A stretch of 64,000 bases of DNA from an uncultured Mycoplasmatota bacterium (GTDB lineage: Bacteria > Bacillota_I > Bacilli_A > RF39 > UBA660): contig URNW01000001.1 in assembly GCA_900549285.1 (NCBI GenBank), positions 1-64,000 on the forward strand, read 5' to 3'. Numbering within the stretch: position 1 is the stretch's first letter; every line of letters starts with the position of its first letter. This document shows, piece by piece, positions 51,337 to 60,694 of the stretch. A program made the translations under genes and the position numbers. Below the pieces are notes generated by a model. The model was given only the letters and a program-made list of their open reading frames with translations. It had not been told where the DNA came from and ran no database searches.

Positions 51337-51777
51337 ATGAGAAAAGTAGGACTATTATTAGCTATGTTTATTATGATAGGCTCAAGTGGTTGTACAATTA
51401 CGAACAAAAAAGACACACTAGAAGAACAAGAAAATGTATTAAGTCAATTTAAAGAAGAGATACAAAATACAGAAAAAGTTGTTTTAGCATTTCATAACGA
51501 TAATGGCGATATTTTAGGATTAGATGGTTGGACTTATAAAGAAAAGCAAGTAATTACCAATGAAGAGACTATCACTAAAATAATTGATATAATAGAAAAA
51601 TCTACCGTAACTAATGCTATAACAGATGACTATATTGGAAAGCTAATCCAGTTTTATGATGAAGATAATCAATTAATCGCTGAATATGAAGGGCATTATT
51701 TAATAAATAAAGACCATTCTATAGGAATAAACCTAGATAAAAACTTTAATTCCTTATTGTACTTATTTGAACAATAA
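51337..51777 (+). CDS. Small lipoprotein
   Basis: The 146-residue protein has a lipoprotein signal ending in GSSGC (Cys near 19). The mature part resembles the membrane-anchored protein at 24.1 kb in the order of its short blocks. The function is unknown. GTGAGGAAAGT precedes the start. Confidence 0.72.
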   Translation: MRKVGLLLAMFIMIGSSGCTITNKKDTLEEQENVLSQFKEEIQNTEKVVLAFHNDNGDILGLDGWTYKEKQVITNEETITKIIDIIEKSTVTNAITDDYIGKLIQFYDEDNQLIAEYEGHYLINKDHSIGINLDKNFNSLLYLFEQ

Positions 51778-51869
51778 AAATAAGAATTAAACTTTAAATT
51801 TAGCAATGTTAATAAGTTTGGTTATATGAACGATTATCAATTATATAATAAAATGAAAAGGAGCAAAAA

Positions 51870-52178
51870 ATGAAGAAGAATATTATTTTATTTATGATAA
51901 GCTTATTAGAAATATATTTAATTTTAAGCTTTTTTGTACCTCCTTTAAAAGTTGGTTTGATCGCTTCTCCATCAGAATATTTTTTAGCCAACATTACAGA
52001 AAGATGGGTCTTTAAATTTATAATTTCTCTAATATTATCTTTTATAGTAATTATAATCAATAAAAAATTAATAAATACTAAAAAAAGGGAAAATATAATG
52101 AAAATAATATTAATGATCATATTGATTATAACGATTATAATAATTATAAATGATTGTAGTAAAGCAATGTGGTTTTAA
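51870..52178 (+). CDS. Small integral membrane protein
   Basis: The 102-residue protein has three hydrophobic segments (about 3-22, 46-66, 76-94) and a short basic loop between the second and third. AAAAGGAG precedes the start. No family is recognised. Confidence 0.6.
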   Translation: MKKNIILFMISLLEIYLILSFFVPPLKVGLIASPSEYFLANITERWVFKFIISLILSFIVIIINKKLINTKKRENIMKIILMIILIITIIIIINDCSKAMWF

Positions 52179-52251
52179 AAATTAAATAATGAATGAAACC
52201 TTGACTAATTATGAAAAATATGGTTTAGTAAAGATAGAAAGGATGAGAAAA

Positions 52252-52992
52252 ATGATAGAAGGAAAAGTAGCTGTAGTTACAGGAGGAACAAGAGGAATTG
52301 GTTTTGAAATAGTAAGGAAATTTTTAAATAATGGGGCAAAAGTCGCATTATTTGGTTCAAAAAAGGAAAGTATAGAAGAAGCATTAAACAAATTACAACA
52401 AGAAAATAAAGATTTTAAAGTAATAGGGTTTTATCCAAATCTAACAGATGAATTGGAAGTAAGAAATACATTCAAAGAATTAGCGAGTAAATTTGGTAAA
52501 ATTGATATTTTAGTCAATAACGCAGGAATGTCTTCAAGTACTAAAATAGAGGAATATACAATAGAAGAATATGATAAAATCAGTAATATAAATATGAAAG
52601 GAGTATTTGTTTGTTCAAAAGAAATAGTTCCATATTTAAAAGAAACAAAAGGTTGTATTATCAATATTTCATCTATGGTAAGTATTTATGGTCAACCTGC
52701 TGGATGTGTATATCCAATGTCTAAATTTGCTGTGAATGGACTTACAAAATCATTATCAAGAGAATTAGCACCTTTTCAAATAAGAGTAAATGCAGTAGCC
52801 CCAGGAATCATGAAAACAGATATGGTCGCAAAACTACCAAAAGAAATGATTGATCCTTTAATAAATCAAATACCTTTAGGAAGGATAGGAATACCTGAAG
52901 ATATCGCGAATGCTTGTTTATTTTTAGCAAGTGATATGGCAAGTTATATAACAGGAGAAATCATGCAAGTAGATGGTGGAGCTAGAAGTTAA
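52252..52992 (+). CDS. Short-chain dehydrogenase/reductase (FabG-like)
   Basis: The 246-residue SDR has the NAD(P) motif VTGGTRGIGFEIV, NNAGMSSS, the catalytic Ser (INISSMVSIYG) and YPMSKFA (Tyr-x-x-x-Lys), and the C-terminal GEIMQVDGGA. It is close to 3-oxoacyl-ACP reductases, but there is no fatty-acid gene near, so the substrate is open. ATG 52252 follows AAAGGA by eight bases; an upstream in-frame start lacks a site. Confidence 0.9.
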   Translation: MIEGKVAVVTGGTRGIGFEIVRKFLNNGAKVALFGSKKESIEEALNKLQQENKDFKVIGFYPNLTDELEVRNTFKELASKFGKIDILVNNAGMSSSTKIEEYTIEEYDKISNINMKGVFVCSKEIVPYLKETKGCIINISSMVSIYGQPAGCVYPMSKFAVNGLTKSLSRELAPFQIRVNAVAPGIMKTDMVAKLPKEMIDPLINQIPLGRIGIPEDIANACLFLASDMASYITGEIMQVDGGARS

Positions 52993-52997
52993 CAACA

Positions 52998-53588
52998 ATG
53001 AATATAGGAATAGATATTGATGGTGTATTAACAAATGATGATGAATATATGGTAAGTACATTAGATAGGTTTATTTATGAAAATCATTTAGAAGATCATA
53101 AAAATTTTAATGCTTATGAGTATAATAAAGTAAATTGGGATCAATCCCATTTATCAAAATATGTTGATCAATATTTTTGGAACTATGGTAAAAAAGAACC
53201 AGCCCGAAAATATGCAAGTGAAGTAATAAAAAAGCTAAAAGAGGATGGAAATAAAATATATATTATAACTTCAAGACGTTATACAACAGAAAATACTAAA
53301 AACGGAAAAAAAGAGCGGGCAATAGTAAAAAAGTGGTTAAAAAAACAAAAGATCTTTTATGATCAATTATATTTTTCTAAAGATAAAGTAGAAGAAATTA
53401 ATAAGCTAAAAATTGATATTATGGTGGAAGATAGTCCCGAAACAATTCCTATTTTTGTTAAACACACTCATGTACTATGCTTTGATTGTCGTTATAATAA
53501 ACATTTAAATTTAGATAATATGACTAGAGTTTTTAGTTGGTATGATATATATATGAAAATTTCCAAAAAGAAAGAGGGCACTGAATAA
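52998..53588 (+). CDS. HAD-superfamily 5'(3')-nucleotidase-like hydrolase
   Basis: The 196-residue protein has motif I DIDGVLTNDD, motif II region YIITSRR and a C-terminal EDSPETIP (motif IV-like). This is the NT5C/YqfW-type branch of HAD phosphatases. It begins five bases after the SDR stop, without a clear ribosome-binding site, so it probably depends on coupling. Confidence 0.85.
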   Translation: MNIGIDIDGVLTNDDEYMVSTLDRFIYENHLEDHKNFNAYEYNKVNWDQSHLSKYVDQYFWNYGKKEPARKYASEVIKKLKEDGNKIYIITSRRYTTENTKNGKKERAIVKKWLKKQKIFYDQLYFSKDKVEEINKLKIDIMVEDSPETIPIFVKHTHVLCFDCRYNKHLNLDNMTRVFSWYDIYMKISKKKEGTE

Positions 53589-53600
53589 TTTTTAAAAATT

Positions 53601-53960
53601 ATGAAACAGACAGAAGAAATATTATATGCCTTATCAAAATCCCACTTTAGAAGCAGTTTTCATTTAAAAGAAAAAGATAAAGAATATATAAAACAAAAAG
53701 GAATAGATAAAATTGAAAATCATGCTTATGAATTTCTAAGAAAGAGGCTTGCTCCAGCCTATATTCCCAATGATGGTAAGCAAACGCCCATGAGAGGACA
53801 CCCTGTTTTTATAGCACAGCACGCAACCTCGACTTGTTGTCGAAATTGTTTATATAAATGGTATCGAATTCCTAAAGGACGGGATTTAACAGAAAAAGAA
53901 ATAACACTTTTAATTACAGTAATAATGGCATGGATTAAAAAAGAATTAATAAACCAATGA
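53601..53960 (+). CDS. DUF4186 family protein
   Basis: The 119-residue protein shows the family's conserved segment RGHPVFIAQHATSTCCRNCL followed by KWYRIPKGRDLTEKE. Cysteines and histidines in this block suggest metal binding. The role is unknown. No ribosome-binding site is visible before the ATG; it follows the HAD gene by 12 bases. Confidence 0.85.
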   Translation: MKQTEEILYALSKSHFRSSFHLKEKDKEYIKQKGIDKIENHAYEFLRKRLAPAYIPNDGKQTPMRGHPVFIAQHATSTCCRNCLYKWYRIPKGRDLTEKEITLLITVIMAWIKKELINQ

Positions 53961-54012
53961 TATCTGTGCCTTTAAAAAAACAATAAAAAGGGGAAAAATA
54001 GGAGGAAAATAA

Positions 54013-54660
54013 ATGATTTGTACAAGTAGTCATAATAATTGGCAATCAGATAAGTTTAAAACTTATGCTATTTCTGGTAATCGTGGGAAAGATGTTAATT
54101 ATCATGGATATGGTTATCCCAAATTAGCCCCAAAGTTATCTTTTTGGAAAATATGGCATGATAATATCGGTAAAATTTCTGAGGAAGAAAATAATAAATA
54201 TTATGTTGAGGAGTATTGGAATCAAGTATTATCGAAACTAGATCCAGAGCAAGTTTATAAAGAGTTGGATAATTCTATCTTGCTTTGCTATGAAACAAAT
54301 ACTGAATTTTGTCATAGGCATATTGTTGCGGCATGGTTTGAGTTATTATTAGGTGTAGAGATTCCTGAGGCGAAAGCAAAGGATTATGAAATTGAATATA
54401 ATATTGAAAGACCAGAATATATTAAAGAGTATTTAGAAGAAGTAATCAAAAAGGGCAGAAATATGCGTGGCTTTAAATCTCTAAGAGCTTTGTATCTATT
54501 TGAAAAAGGAGAAAAATTAGAAATATTAGCAGATGAATTAGAATTTAAAACGAAAAAAAATTATGATAATTATCGCCAACACGCTTGTTTTTTAAGATGT
54601 GATGCTGATATGGAAGAAGAAAATTATAATAAGCAATGTAGAAAAAGAAAGACTCGTTAA
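54013..54660 (+). CDS. DUF488-like protein
   Basis: The 215-residue protein has SGNRGKDVNYHGYGYPKLAP near the N-terminus and the DUF488-type motif LLCYETNTEFCHRHIVA (LCxE..CHR) near residues 95-111. About 70 C-terminal residues are helical and basic. DUF488 proteins are uncharacterised. TAGGAGG precedes the start. A terminator overlaps the stop codon. Confidence 0.75.
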   Translation: MICTSSHNNWQSDKFKTYAISGNRGKDVNYHGYGYPKLAPKLSFWKIWHDNIGKISEEENNKYYVEEYWNQVLSKLDPEQVYKELDNSILLCYETNTEFCHRHIVAAWFELLLGVEIPEAKAKDYEIEYNIERPEYIKEYLEEVIKKGRNMRGFKSLRALYLFEKGEKLEILADELEFKTKKNYDNYRQHACFLRCDADMEEENYNKQCRKRKTR

Positions 54661-54680
54661 ATAGTAACGAGTTTTTGTTT
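54652..54680 (+). terminator. Intrinsic terminator
   Basis: ACTCGTTA / TAACGAGT stem, AATAG-type loop, T tail; overlaps the end of the DUF488-like gene. Confidence 0.87.
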
Positions 54681-54742
54681 TAATTAAAAAAATGATAGTA
54701 TTTAAAAGACGAATCTTGTATAATAATATTTGAGGTGCAAAT

Positions 54743-54982
54743 ATGTTAAAATTAAAAAATGTTACCCAAAAATTCACAAAAATAAACAAATCAAAAGAAA
54801 AGATCAAATTTTATGCTAATAATGGAATAAATCTAGAAATTTATGATAAAAAAATGATAGGATTAGGTCCAAATAGTGTTTCTAAATCCACTTTTCTGTG
54901 CATTATCACTGCCGTATTAAAAAATATAAAAATGAGAAAGTATTATTTGACGAATGGAAGAGTTAAAAATAATTTTAAATAA
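54743..54982 (+). pseudogene. Decayed ABC transporter ATPase, N-terminal fragment
   Basis: The 79-codon frame starts like an ABC ATPase (MLKLKNVTQKFTKINKSKEK, then YANNGINLEIYDKKMIGLGP) but the Walker A reads GPNSVSKST where GPNGAGKST is expected, and the frame ends 20 residues later with no Q-loop, signature or Walker B. Upstream signals (TATAAT near 54719, GAGGTG before ATG) are still intact. It is a remnant that cannot bind ATP normally. Confidence 0.75.
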
Positions 54983-55598
54983 TGAAGCAGTTAAGATAAG
55001 GATTATTTATAAAAATAATAAAAATATTTACTTTCGTTTTAATGACCAAAATGAATTAGTTGTAACTGTTCACCCTAGAATAAGCACTAAAAAAATATTA
55101 AAACTGATAAAAGAAAATGAAAAGTCTTTATCGAAAATGTATATGCGTACTAAAAATAAACAAGTTGGAAAAGATGAGATAAGAATTTTAGGTTTAAAAT
55201 ATGATATAATAATAAGTGAAAATTATCAAGATGTTACTTTTGATAATGGTATTATTTATGTGAATAATAAAAATGATTTAGATAAATATATGAGCGATTT
55301 GACTAGAAAAATATTAAAGGAAGAAATAAATAAAGTTTTAAAAATAATGCCAAATATTCCTGAATTTACATTAAAAATACGTAAAATGAAGACTAGATGG
55401 GGTGTTTGTAATTATGTGAAAAAAATAGTTACATTGAATTCAGAGTTAATAAAATATGAAAGAAATATTATTGATTATGTAATTATACACGAATTTTGTC
55501 ATTTTACTTATCATGATCATAGCACTTCTTTTTGGAGGCTTGTCAGTATGTATTATCCAGAATATAAAAAAGCAAGAAAGGAATTAAGAGAACAATGA
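54954..55598 (+). CDS. YgjP/SprT-like zinc metallopeptidase family (DUF45)
   Basis: The 214-residue protein has the DUF45 pattern: FNDQNELVVTVHPRIS, MKTRWGVCNYVKKIVTLN, then the zinc site IDYVIIHEFCHFTYHDHS followed by FWRLVSMYYPEYKKARKEL. HExxH and the third His fit a gluzincin-like fold. Substrate unknown. The start lies inside the ABC remnant and no good ribosome-binding site is visible. It overlaps trmH by four bases. Confidence 0.88.
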   Translation: MEELKIILNNEAVKIRIIYKNNKNIYFRFNDQNELVVTVHPRISTKKILKLIKENEKSLSKMYMRTKNKQVGKDEIRILGLKYDIIISENYQDVTFDNGIIYVNNKNDLDKYMSDLTRKILKEEINKVLKIMPNIPEFTLKIRKMKTRWGVCNYVKKIVTLNSELIKYERNIIDYVIIHEFCHFTYHDHSTSFWRLVSMYYPEYKKARKELREQ

Positions 55599-56335
55599 AA
55601 ATAGAATCTTTGAACAATAGTAAAGTTAAAAATTGGGCGAAATTAAAAGAAAAAAAATATCGAGATGAAACAAATCTATTTCTTGTAGAAGGGGATCATT
55701 TATTAAATAGTGCGGTAGTAAAAAAAAGGGTAGTAGAGATAATATCAACAGACGAAACAATGGAAATACCAGGGATCCCATTTTATTTAGTAACGGACTG
55801 TATTATGAAAAAGTTGTCAAGTCAAGTAAGTAGTACTAAAGTAATTGGTGTTTGTAAAAAAAATGAAACACAAGAAATAACTGGTAATGTTTGCTTGCTA
55901 GATAACATTCAAGATCCAGGAAATCTTGGAACAATTATTAGAAGTGCAGTTGCCTTTCATATTGATACTTTAATCCTTAGTAATGATACGGTAGATGTAT
56001 ACAATGATAAGGTAATTAGAGCTAGTGAAGGGATGATCTTTAATCTTAATATAATCCGTGCTGATTTAATGAATATCATAAAAGAGCTAAAGAAAAAAAA
56101 TTATCAAGTTTATGGAACTGATGTATTAAATGGATTAGATTTAAATGAGATAATCTTTCCTGAGAAAACAGCTATTATTATAGGCAACGAAGGAAGAGGA
56201 ATGAAAGAAACTATAAAAAAAGAGTGTGATCAACTAATTCATATTAAAATCAATTGTGAAAGCTTAAATGCTGGAGTAGCTGCTAGTATTATATTTTATG
56301 AGGTGAGTAAGAATGGATACAATAAAACTAAATAA
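55595..56335 (+). CDS. TrmH/SpoU family RNA 2'-O-methyltransferase
   Basis: The 246-residue protein has an N-terminal substrate-binding domain (KYRDETNLFLVEGDHLL) and a SPOUT domain with DNIQDPGNLGTIIRSAVAF (motif 1), IIIGNEGRGM (motif 2) and IKINCESLNAGVAASIIFYE (motif 3). It methylates rRNA or tRNA; the target is not determined. Overlaps on both sides place it in the rimM-trmD transcript. Confidence 0.93.
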   Translation: MKIESLNNSKVKNWAKLKEKKYRDETNLFLVEGDHLLNSAVVKKRVVEIISTDETMEIPGIPFYLVTDCIMKKLSSQVSSTKVIGVCKKNETQEITGNVCLLDNIQDPGNLGTIIRSAVAFHIDTLILSNDTVDVYNDKVIRASEGMIFNLNIIRADLMNIIKELKKKNYQVYGTDVLNGLDLNEIIFPEKTAIIIGNEGRGMKETIKKECDQLIHIKINCESLNAGVAASIIFYEVSKNGYNKTK

Positions 56336-56654
56336 GGAAGAGGCAGATGCTTATGTTTTAAGTATTTTAAAAGAAAACATAGATTGTACAGATGAACTTT
56401 GCCTTAAAACAGATTGTAGTAATAATAAATTACATTATCAATTAGAAGATGAATCATTATATCATGGTAGTTCTGTTAAACGTATCACGCCTTTAACATA
56501 TTTAGAATACATAGCACTATTAAAGAATGCTTTATCAAAAAAGGGATATGTTCATATATTTATAAAGCCAATTATAAAAAAGGATTCTCTAAGATATGAA
56601 GTATCCTTCCGTCTCTTGGAAAATAGATCACTTAAACGAAGGAGAAGAAAATGA
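56313..56654 (+). CDS. Hypothetical protein between trmH and rimM
   Basis: The 113-residue protein has an acidic, cysteine-bearing N-terminal half (DCTDELCLKTDCSNNK) and a strongly basic C-terminus (LLENRSLKRRRRK). No family is recognised. GAGGTGAG precedes the ATG. It overlaps trmH by 23 bases and rimM by four, so it is tightly bound into the RNA-modification operon, in the place where rpsP/KH-domain genes often lie. Confidence 0.7.
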   Translation: MDTIKLNKEEADAYVLSILKENIDCTDELCLKTDCSNNKLHYQLEDESLYHGSSVKRITPLTYLEYIALLKNALSKKGYVHIFIKPIIKKDSLRYEVSFRLLENRSLKRRRRK

Positions 56655-57142
56655 ATTGGATATATATTGGAAAAATAGTAAATACTCACGGAATTAAAGG
56701 AGAAGTAAGACTTCTTAGTAATTTTTCAAAAAAAGCTCTTGTTTTTAAAAAAGATTTTAAAATATACATTGGTGAAGAAAAAGAAGAAGAAATAATTAAT
56801 ACATATCGTCCTCATAAACAATTTGATATGCTTACTTTTCAAGGGATAAATGATATAAACAAAGTATTAAAATATAAAGGAAAAAAAGTGTATATGAATA
56901 GAGAAGATTTATTTTTAGAAGAAAATGAGTTTTTATTAGAAGATCTAATTGGAATGAAAATCATATGTAATAATGAATCTTTAGGAAGTGTTCATGATAT
57001 AATAGATAATAAAGCAGGAAAATTATTACAAATAACATTTGCAAAAAATTATTATATTCCTTATAATAATTATTATATAAAAAAAGTAAATTTAAAAACA
57101 AAAGAAATTTATACTGAAAATATTAAGGATTTGATATTATGA
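56651..57142 (+). CDS. rimM: Ribosome maturation factor RimM
   Basis: The 163-residue protein opens with YIGKIVNTHGIKGEVRLLSN, the RimM hallmark, and has a C-terminal PRC-barrel (DLIGMKIICNNESLGSVHDI). It helps 30S assembly. It overlaps neighbours by four bases on both sides; trmD follows as usual. Confidence 0.95.
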   Translation: MNWIYIGKIVNTHGIKGEVRLLSNFSKKALVFKKDFKIYIGEEKEEEIINTYRPHKQFDMLTFQGINDINKVLKYKGKKVYMNREDLFLEENEFLLEDLIGMKIICNNESLGSVHDIIDNKAGKLLQITFAKNYYIPYNNYYIKKVNLKTKEIYTENIKDLIL

Positions 57143-57804
57143 GAATTGATATATTAACACTTTTTCCTAAAATGTTAGAAGGTTTTATTACTGAAAGTAT
57201 AATTAAAAGAGCAATTGAAAAAGGATTAGTAAAAATAAATATAATAAATATTCGCGATTTTACTTTATTAAAGAATAATCAGGTAGATGACACTCCTTAT
57301 GGAGGCGGAAGTGGAATGGTTTTAATGTGTGAACCAGTGGTAAGAGCGATTGAATCAGTAAAAACAGAACAATCATTAGTATATTTAATGTCTCCGAGCG
57401 GGAAAACGTTTCATGATAAACTAGCTGAAGAAATCTATAATAAGACAAAACATTTAATTTTAGTATGTGGTCATTATGAAGGATTTGATGAAAGAATAAA
57501 GAATTTTGTAGATGGTGAAATTAGTATAGGAGATTATATTTTAACAGGAGGAGAGATACCTGCCATGGCTATCACAGACTGTATCACAAGATTTATACCA
57601 GGAGTGATAGATACAGAATCTTTTAAAAATGAGTCATTTAAAGAAAATTTATTAGATTATCCCGTATATACAAAGCCAAGAGATTTTCGTGGATTTAAAG
57701 TACCAGAAGTCCTATTAAATGGAGATCATAAAAAAATAGCTGAATATCGTCGAAATGAACAGATAAGAATAACCAAAGAAAAAAGACCAGATTTATTAAA
57801 GTAG
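57139..57804 (+). CDS. trmD: tRNA (guanine-N1)-methyltransferase
   Basis: The 221-residue protein has IDILTLFPKMLEGF, DTPYGGGSGMVLMCEPV, LVCGHYEGFDERI and ISIGDYILTGGEIPAMA, the trefoil-knot motifs of TrmD, which methylates G37 of tRNA. rplS (L19), which normally follows, is replaced by an unknown gene. Confidence 0.98.
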   Translation: MRIDILTLFPKMLEGFITESIIKRAIEKGLVKINIINIRDFTLLKNNQVDDTPYGGGSGMVLMCEPVVRAIESVKTEQSLVYLMSPSGKTFHDKLAEEIYNKTKHLILVCGHYEGFDERIKNFVDGEISIGDYILTGGEIPAMAITDCITRFIPGVIDTESFKNESFKENLLDYPVYTKPRDFRGFKVPEVLLNGDHKKIAEYRRNEQIRITKEKRPDLLK

Positions 57805-57811
57805 GTGAGTT

Positions 57812-58258
57812 ATGAAAAGTTATTGTTTGAAAAAATTAGATTCTAATTATGAATTAGAAAATTTTGATTATAATATCAAGGGATTTTATTATCGAATAAA
57901 ACCAAATAGAGGAAATATTTTAAAAATAAAAGAAGTAGTAATTGTAAATCCAGAGATTATATCAAATTTAATTTGTCATAACTTTAACAAAAAATATCAA
58001 AAAATAGTAGAATATTTTTTTAATAATAGTGATTTTGATGATGATACAACAGGAACGAATCTTATGATGGCTTTAGACGAAGTAACAAGATTAAGAACAA
58101 TTATAATTAATAAATATCATTCTTTTTTAAAACGGCAAAAAGAAGAGGAATTACTAAAAAAATTAAAATTTTTAGAAAACGAATTACGCGTAAAAATTAT
58201 AGATTATAAACTGATTAGAGAGCAAGAATTAAATAAAGAAAAAAATAAAAGTAGATAG
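57812..58258 (+). CDS. Hypothetical protein after trmD
   Basis: The 148-residue protein has a beta-like first half and a helical, charged second half (SFLKRQKEEELLKKLKFLEN). No family is recognised. TAGGTGAG precedes the start, seven bases after trmD. It is followed by a terminator. Confidence 0.68.
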   Translation: MKSYCLKKLDSNYELENFDYNIKGFYYRIKPNRGNILKIKEVVIVNPEIISNLICHNFNKKYQKIVEYFFNNSDFDDDTTGTNLMMALDEVTRLRTIIINKYHSFLKRQKEEELLKKLKFLENELRVKIIDYKLIREQELNKEKNKSR

Positions 58259-58276
58259 TTTATATACAGTTATAAA

Positions 58277-58316
58277 AAATGTAGATACTTAAAAATTGTA
58301 ATCTACATTTTTTTAT
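58277..58316 (+). terminator. Intrinsic terminator of trmH-trmD operon
   Basis: AAATGTAGAT / ATCTACATTT 10-bp stem, 14-base loop, T6 tail. Confidence 0.82.
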
Positions 58317-58362
58317 ATAATTTTTAAATAAAAATTAAAAATAAAACTAAAATCAAGTATAT

Positions 58363-60513
58363 TTATTTATGATCTTTTAAAGCTAAACATAAATCATCTG
58401 TAAATAAGATTTGTAGTTCATGTAGTGCTCTAGTCATAGAAACGTATAATAATTTCATATCAATAACATGAGTAGAATGATATACATTTTCTGAGGCATT
58501 TGCAATAATGACTCCATCAAATTCTAGTCCTTTAGATAAGTAACTAGTAATTGTACAAATACCACCTTGATATTTAGTATCTGCGGATGTAATATTAAAA
58601 AGGCTAATGCCATGATTTTTTAAATCAGAATAAATATGATAAGCTTCTTCTTGATCTTTACAAATAATCGCAATGCTTTGATATCCTTTATTTTGATAAT
58701 CACTTAAAATAGAAAGAATGTAAGTAGAAGGACTATCTTTTATTTGTCTATAATTAACTGAAACTCCATGTCTAATAACTGGCTCAGCTGTATTTAATCC
58801 TAAATATTTTGTAATATGATTCGCAGCATTCATAATTTCTGTTGTCGTTCGATAGCTTTTAGTTAAATATTTAATTTCACCTTTCTGTAAAAAAGAGGAG
58901 ACAATAATACATTCCCAATTATCAATGCTTCGATATTGATATATAGATTGAGCTAAGTCTCCAAAAATACTAAAAGTACTATTTGAAAGTAATTTTTTTA
59001 AAACAAAAAAATTAAATTCTCCATAATCTTGTGCTTCATCAATAACAGTGTGTCGATATTTGCTAAAATGTAGGGAACCATAAATACGATAATTTAAATA
59101 GATTAAAGCAGCTAAATCTTCAAATTCTACTTTCTTTGCTTTAATATTATTGATCACTTGATTAATAGAATGAGTATCATATTCATCTATATTTTCTAGG
59201 TAATTTTCAATGTTTTTTAAAAAAGAATGATATAAATTTAATATTTTAGGGAAGGCATTATGAAAATATTTTTTTAAAGAAGTTTTACAACCATTTTTTA
59301 TTTCTTTTTCAATATATAAAAGATGTTTCCGCTCTTTTTCTATATTGCTATGATCCATTTTTTCAATTCGCCTTCTAAATTGTTCATAAATAGAATCATG
59401 AATTTGCTCATAATGGTTCTTAATATATTTTCCTAATAATAAAATCATTCGCTCTATCTTTTGATTTACAATTTCATAATAGTGATCTTCTAATTCAGTA
59501 TAAATTTTTTTTATAATAGAGTAGGGGATAATTTGATAATTATTTATTTTGAAATCCTCTTTTGGAAGAATATTTTCATCAAAATCTTTTAAGAACAGAT
59601 CAATAGACTCTTTAAAAATCATTGAAACTCTCAATTTTTCAAATGATAATCTTTTAGAATTATGAATAGATTCAATCAATTTATTTTCATCTGTAATAAG
59701 AGAAAATTTTTCTTTCAGAAGTTGCTTTACGATTTCTTCATACGTAACTTGAGCAACATAATCCACATCTAAATCTGGTAAAACTCCTGAAATATAATTT
59801 ACAAAAAATTTATTAGGGCCAATCACTAAATATTGTTCTGGTTGAATAAAATCCATATTATTATAAACTAAATAGGCAATACGGTGTAAAGCAACGGTAG
59901 TCTTACCTGAACCTGCTACACCTTGAATAATTAAATTGTTTTGTAATCCAGCTCTAATAATTTCATTTTGCTCTGATTGAATAGTAGCAACAATATTTTT
60001 AAGACGACGATCATTATTAGCGTTTAAATAAGGCTTTAATATATCATCATTGGAAACAGTATCAACATCTTGAAAATTTAATAATGATCCATTTTCAATA
60101 TCATACTGCCTTTTTAATAATAAATTTCCTACTACAAGTCCCTCTGGAGCATAATATTCTGATGGTCCAATATTACTATCATAATATAATGTTGCAATAG
60201 GAGCTCTCCAATCAACTGTAACTAATTGATGATCATCATCTTGAACACCGACTTTACCAATATAACATTCCACAGTATTATGATCTTCTGCACTTTGAAA
60301 ATCAATTCTTGCAAAATAAGGCTTTTTCTTCGTTTTATTAAGCATAGATAACCGTTTATGATATTGAAACAATAAACTATTCAATAATGCGGGGTTATCT
60401 TTATAAATACGAGGTAAAACTTGTAATTTCTGTTCGGTACTACTAATAATTTCTTGAAAACGGTTTAAAGTTTGTGATAAATATTTTTTCTCTTCTTCTA
60501 AATTCTTATACAT
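58363..60513 (-). CDS. helD: HelD-like UvrD/SF1 helicase (RNA polymerase recycling factor)
   Basis: The 716-residue protein has an N-terminal coiled-coil (about 1-70), the HelD-type segment YIGKVGVQDDDHQLVTVDWR then APIATLYYDS, Walker A QGVAGSGKTTVALHRIAYLV (about 195), and motif II IDEAQDYGEF with SF1 motifs III-VI (GDLAQSIYQYRS; TITSYLSKGLEFDGVI-like; YVSMTRALHEL). HelD frees stalled RNA polymerase from DNA. GGAGGATTGA precedes the start. Confidence 0.93.
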   Translation of the reverse strand: MYKNLEEEKKYLSQTLNRFQEIISSTEQKLQVLPRIYKDNPALLNSLLFQYHKRLSMLNKTKKKPYFARIDFQSAEDHNTVECYIGKVGVQDDDHQLVTVDWRAPIATLYYDSNIGPSEYYAPEGLVVGNLLLKRQYDIENGSLLNFQDVDTVSNDDILKPYLNANNDRRLKNIVATIQSEQNEIIRAGLQNNLIIQGVAGSGKTTVALHRIAYLVYNNMDFIQPEQYLVIGPNKFFVNYISGVLPDLDVDYVAQVTYEEIVKQLLKEKFSLITDENKLIESIHNSKRLSFEKLRVSMIFKESIDLFLKDFDENILPKEDFKINNYQIIPYSIIKKIYTELEDHYYEIVNQKIERMILLLGKYIKNHYEQIHDSIYEQFRRRIEKMDHSNIEKERKHLLYIEKEIKNGCKTSLKKYFHNAFPKILNLYHSFLKNIENYLENIDEYDTHSINQVINNIKAKKVEFEDLAALIYLNYRIYGSLHFSKYRHTVIDEAQDYGEFNFFVLKKLLSNSTFSIFGDLAQSIYQYRSIDNWECIIVSSFLQKGEIKYLTKSYRTTTEIMNAANHITKYLGLNTAEPVIRHGVSVNYRQIKDSPSTYILSILSDYQNKGYQSIAIICKDQEEAYHIYSDLKNHGISLFNITSADTKYQGGICTITSYLSKGLEFDGVIIANASENVYHSTHVIDMKLLYVSMTRALHELQILFTDDLCLALKDHK

Positions 60514-60584
60514 TCAATCCTCCAAATTCTAATCTATGCTAGCATAAAATGGCATTAAAGTCAATAAATTAAAAAGAATTTAAA

Positions 60585-60606
60585 ATAAAAAAGCCCGTAA
60601 AGGCTT
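60585..60606 (-). terminator. Intrinsic terminator of tRNA-Arg (TCT)
   Basis: On the minus strand AGCC TTTACG GGCT followed by T6, just after the tRNA. Confidence 0.7.
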
Positions 60607-60617
60607 CATAAACTAAG

Positions 60618-60694
60618 TGGTGACTCCGGGGCGATTCGAACGCTCGACCGATCGCTTAGAAGGCGATTGCTCTATCCAGCTGAGCTACGGAGTC
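60618..60694 (-). tRNA. tRNA-Arg (TCT)
   Basis: On the minus strand GACTCCG/CGGAGTC acceptor, D arm AGCTCAGCTGGATAGAGC, anticodon loop CTTCTAA with anticodon TCT, T loop GTTCGAATC, encoded CCA. Confidence 0.97.

Noticed and set aside
51809..52120. Minus-strand membrane-protein-like frame opposite the 51870 gene
   Set aside because: Hydrophobic frames arise on both strands of AT-rich membrane protein genes; only the plus strand has AAAAGGAG before its ATG.
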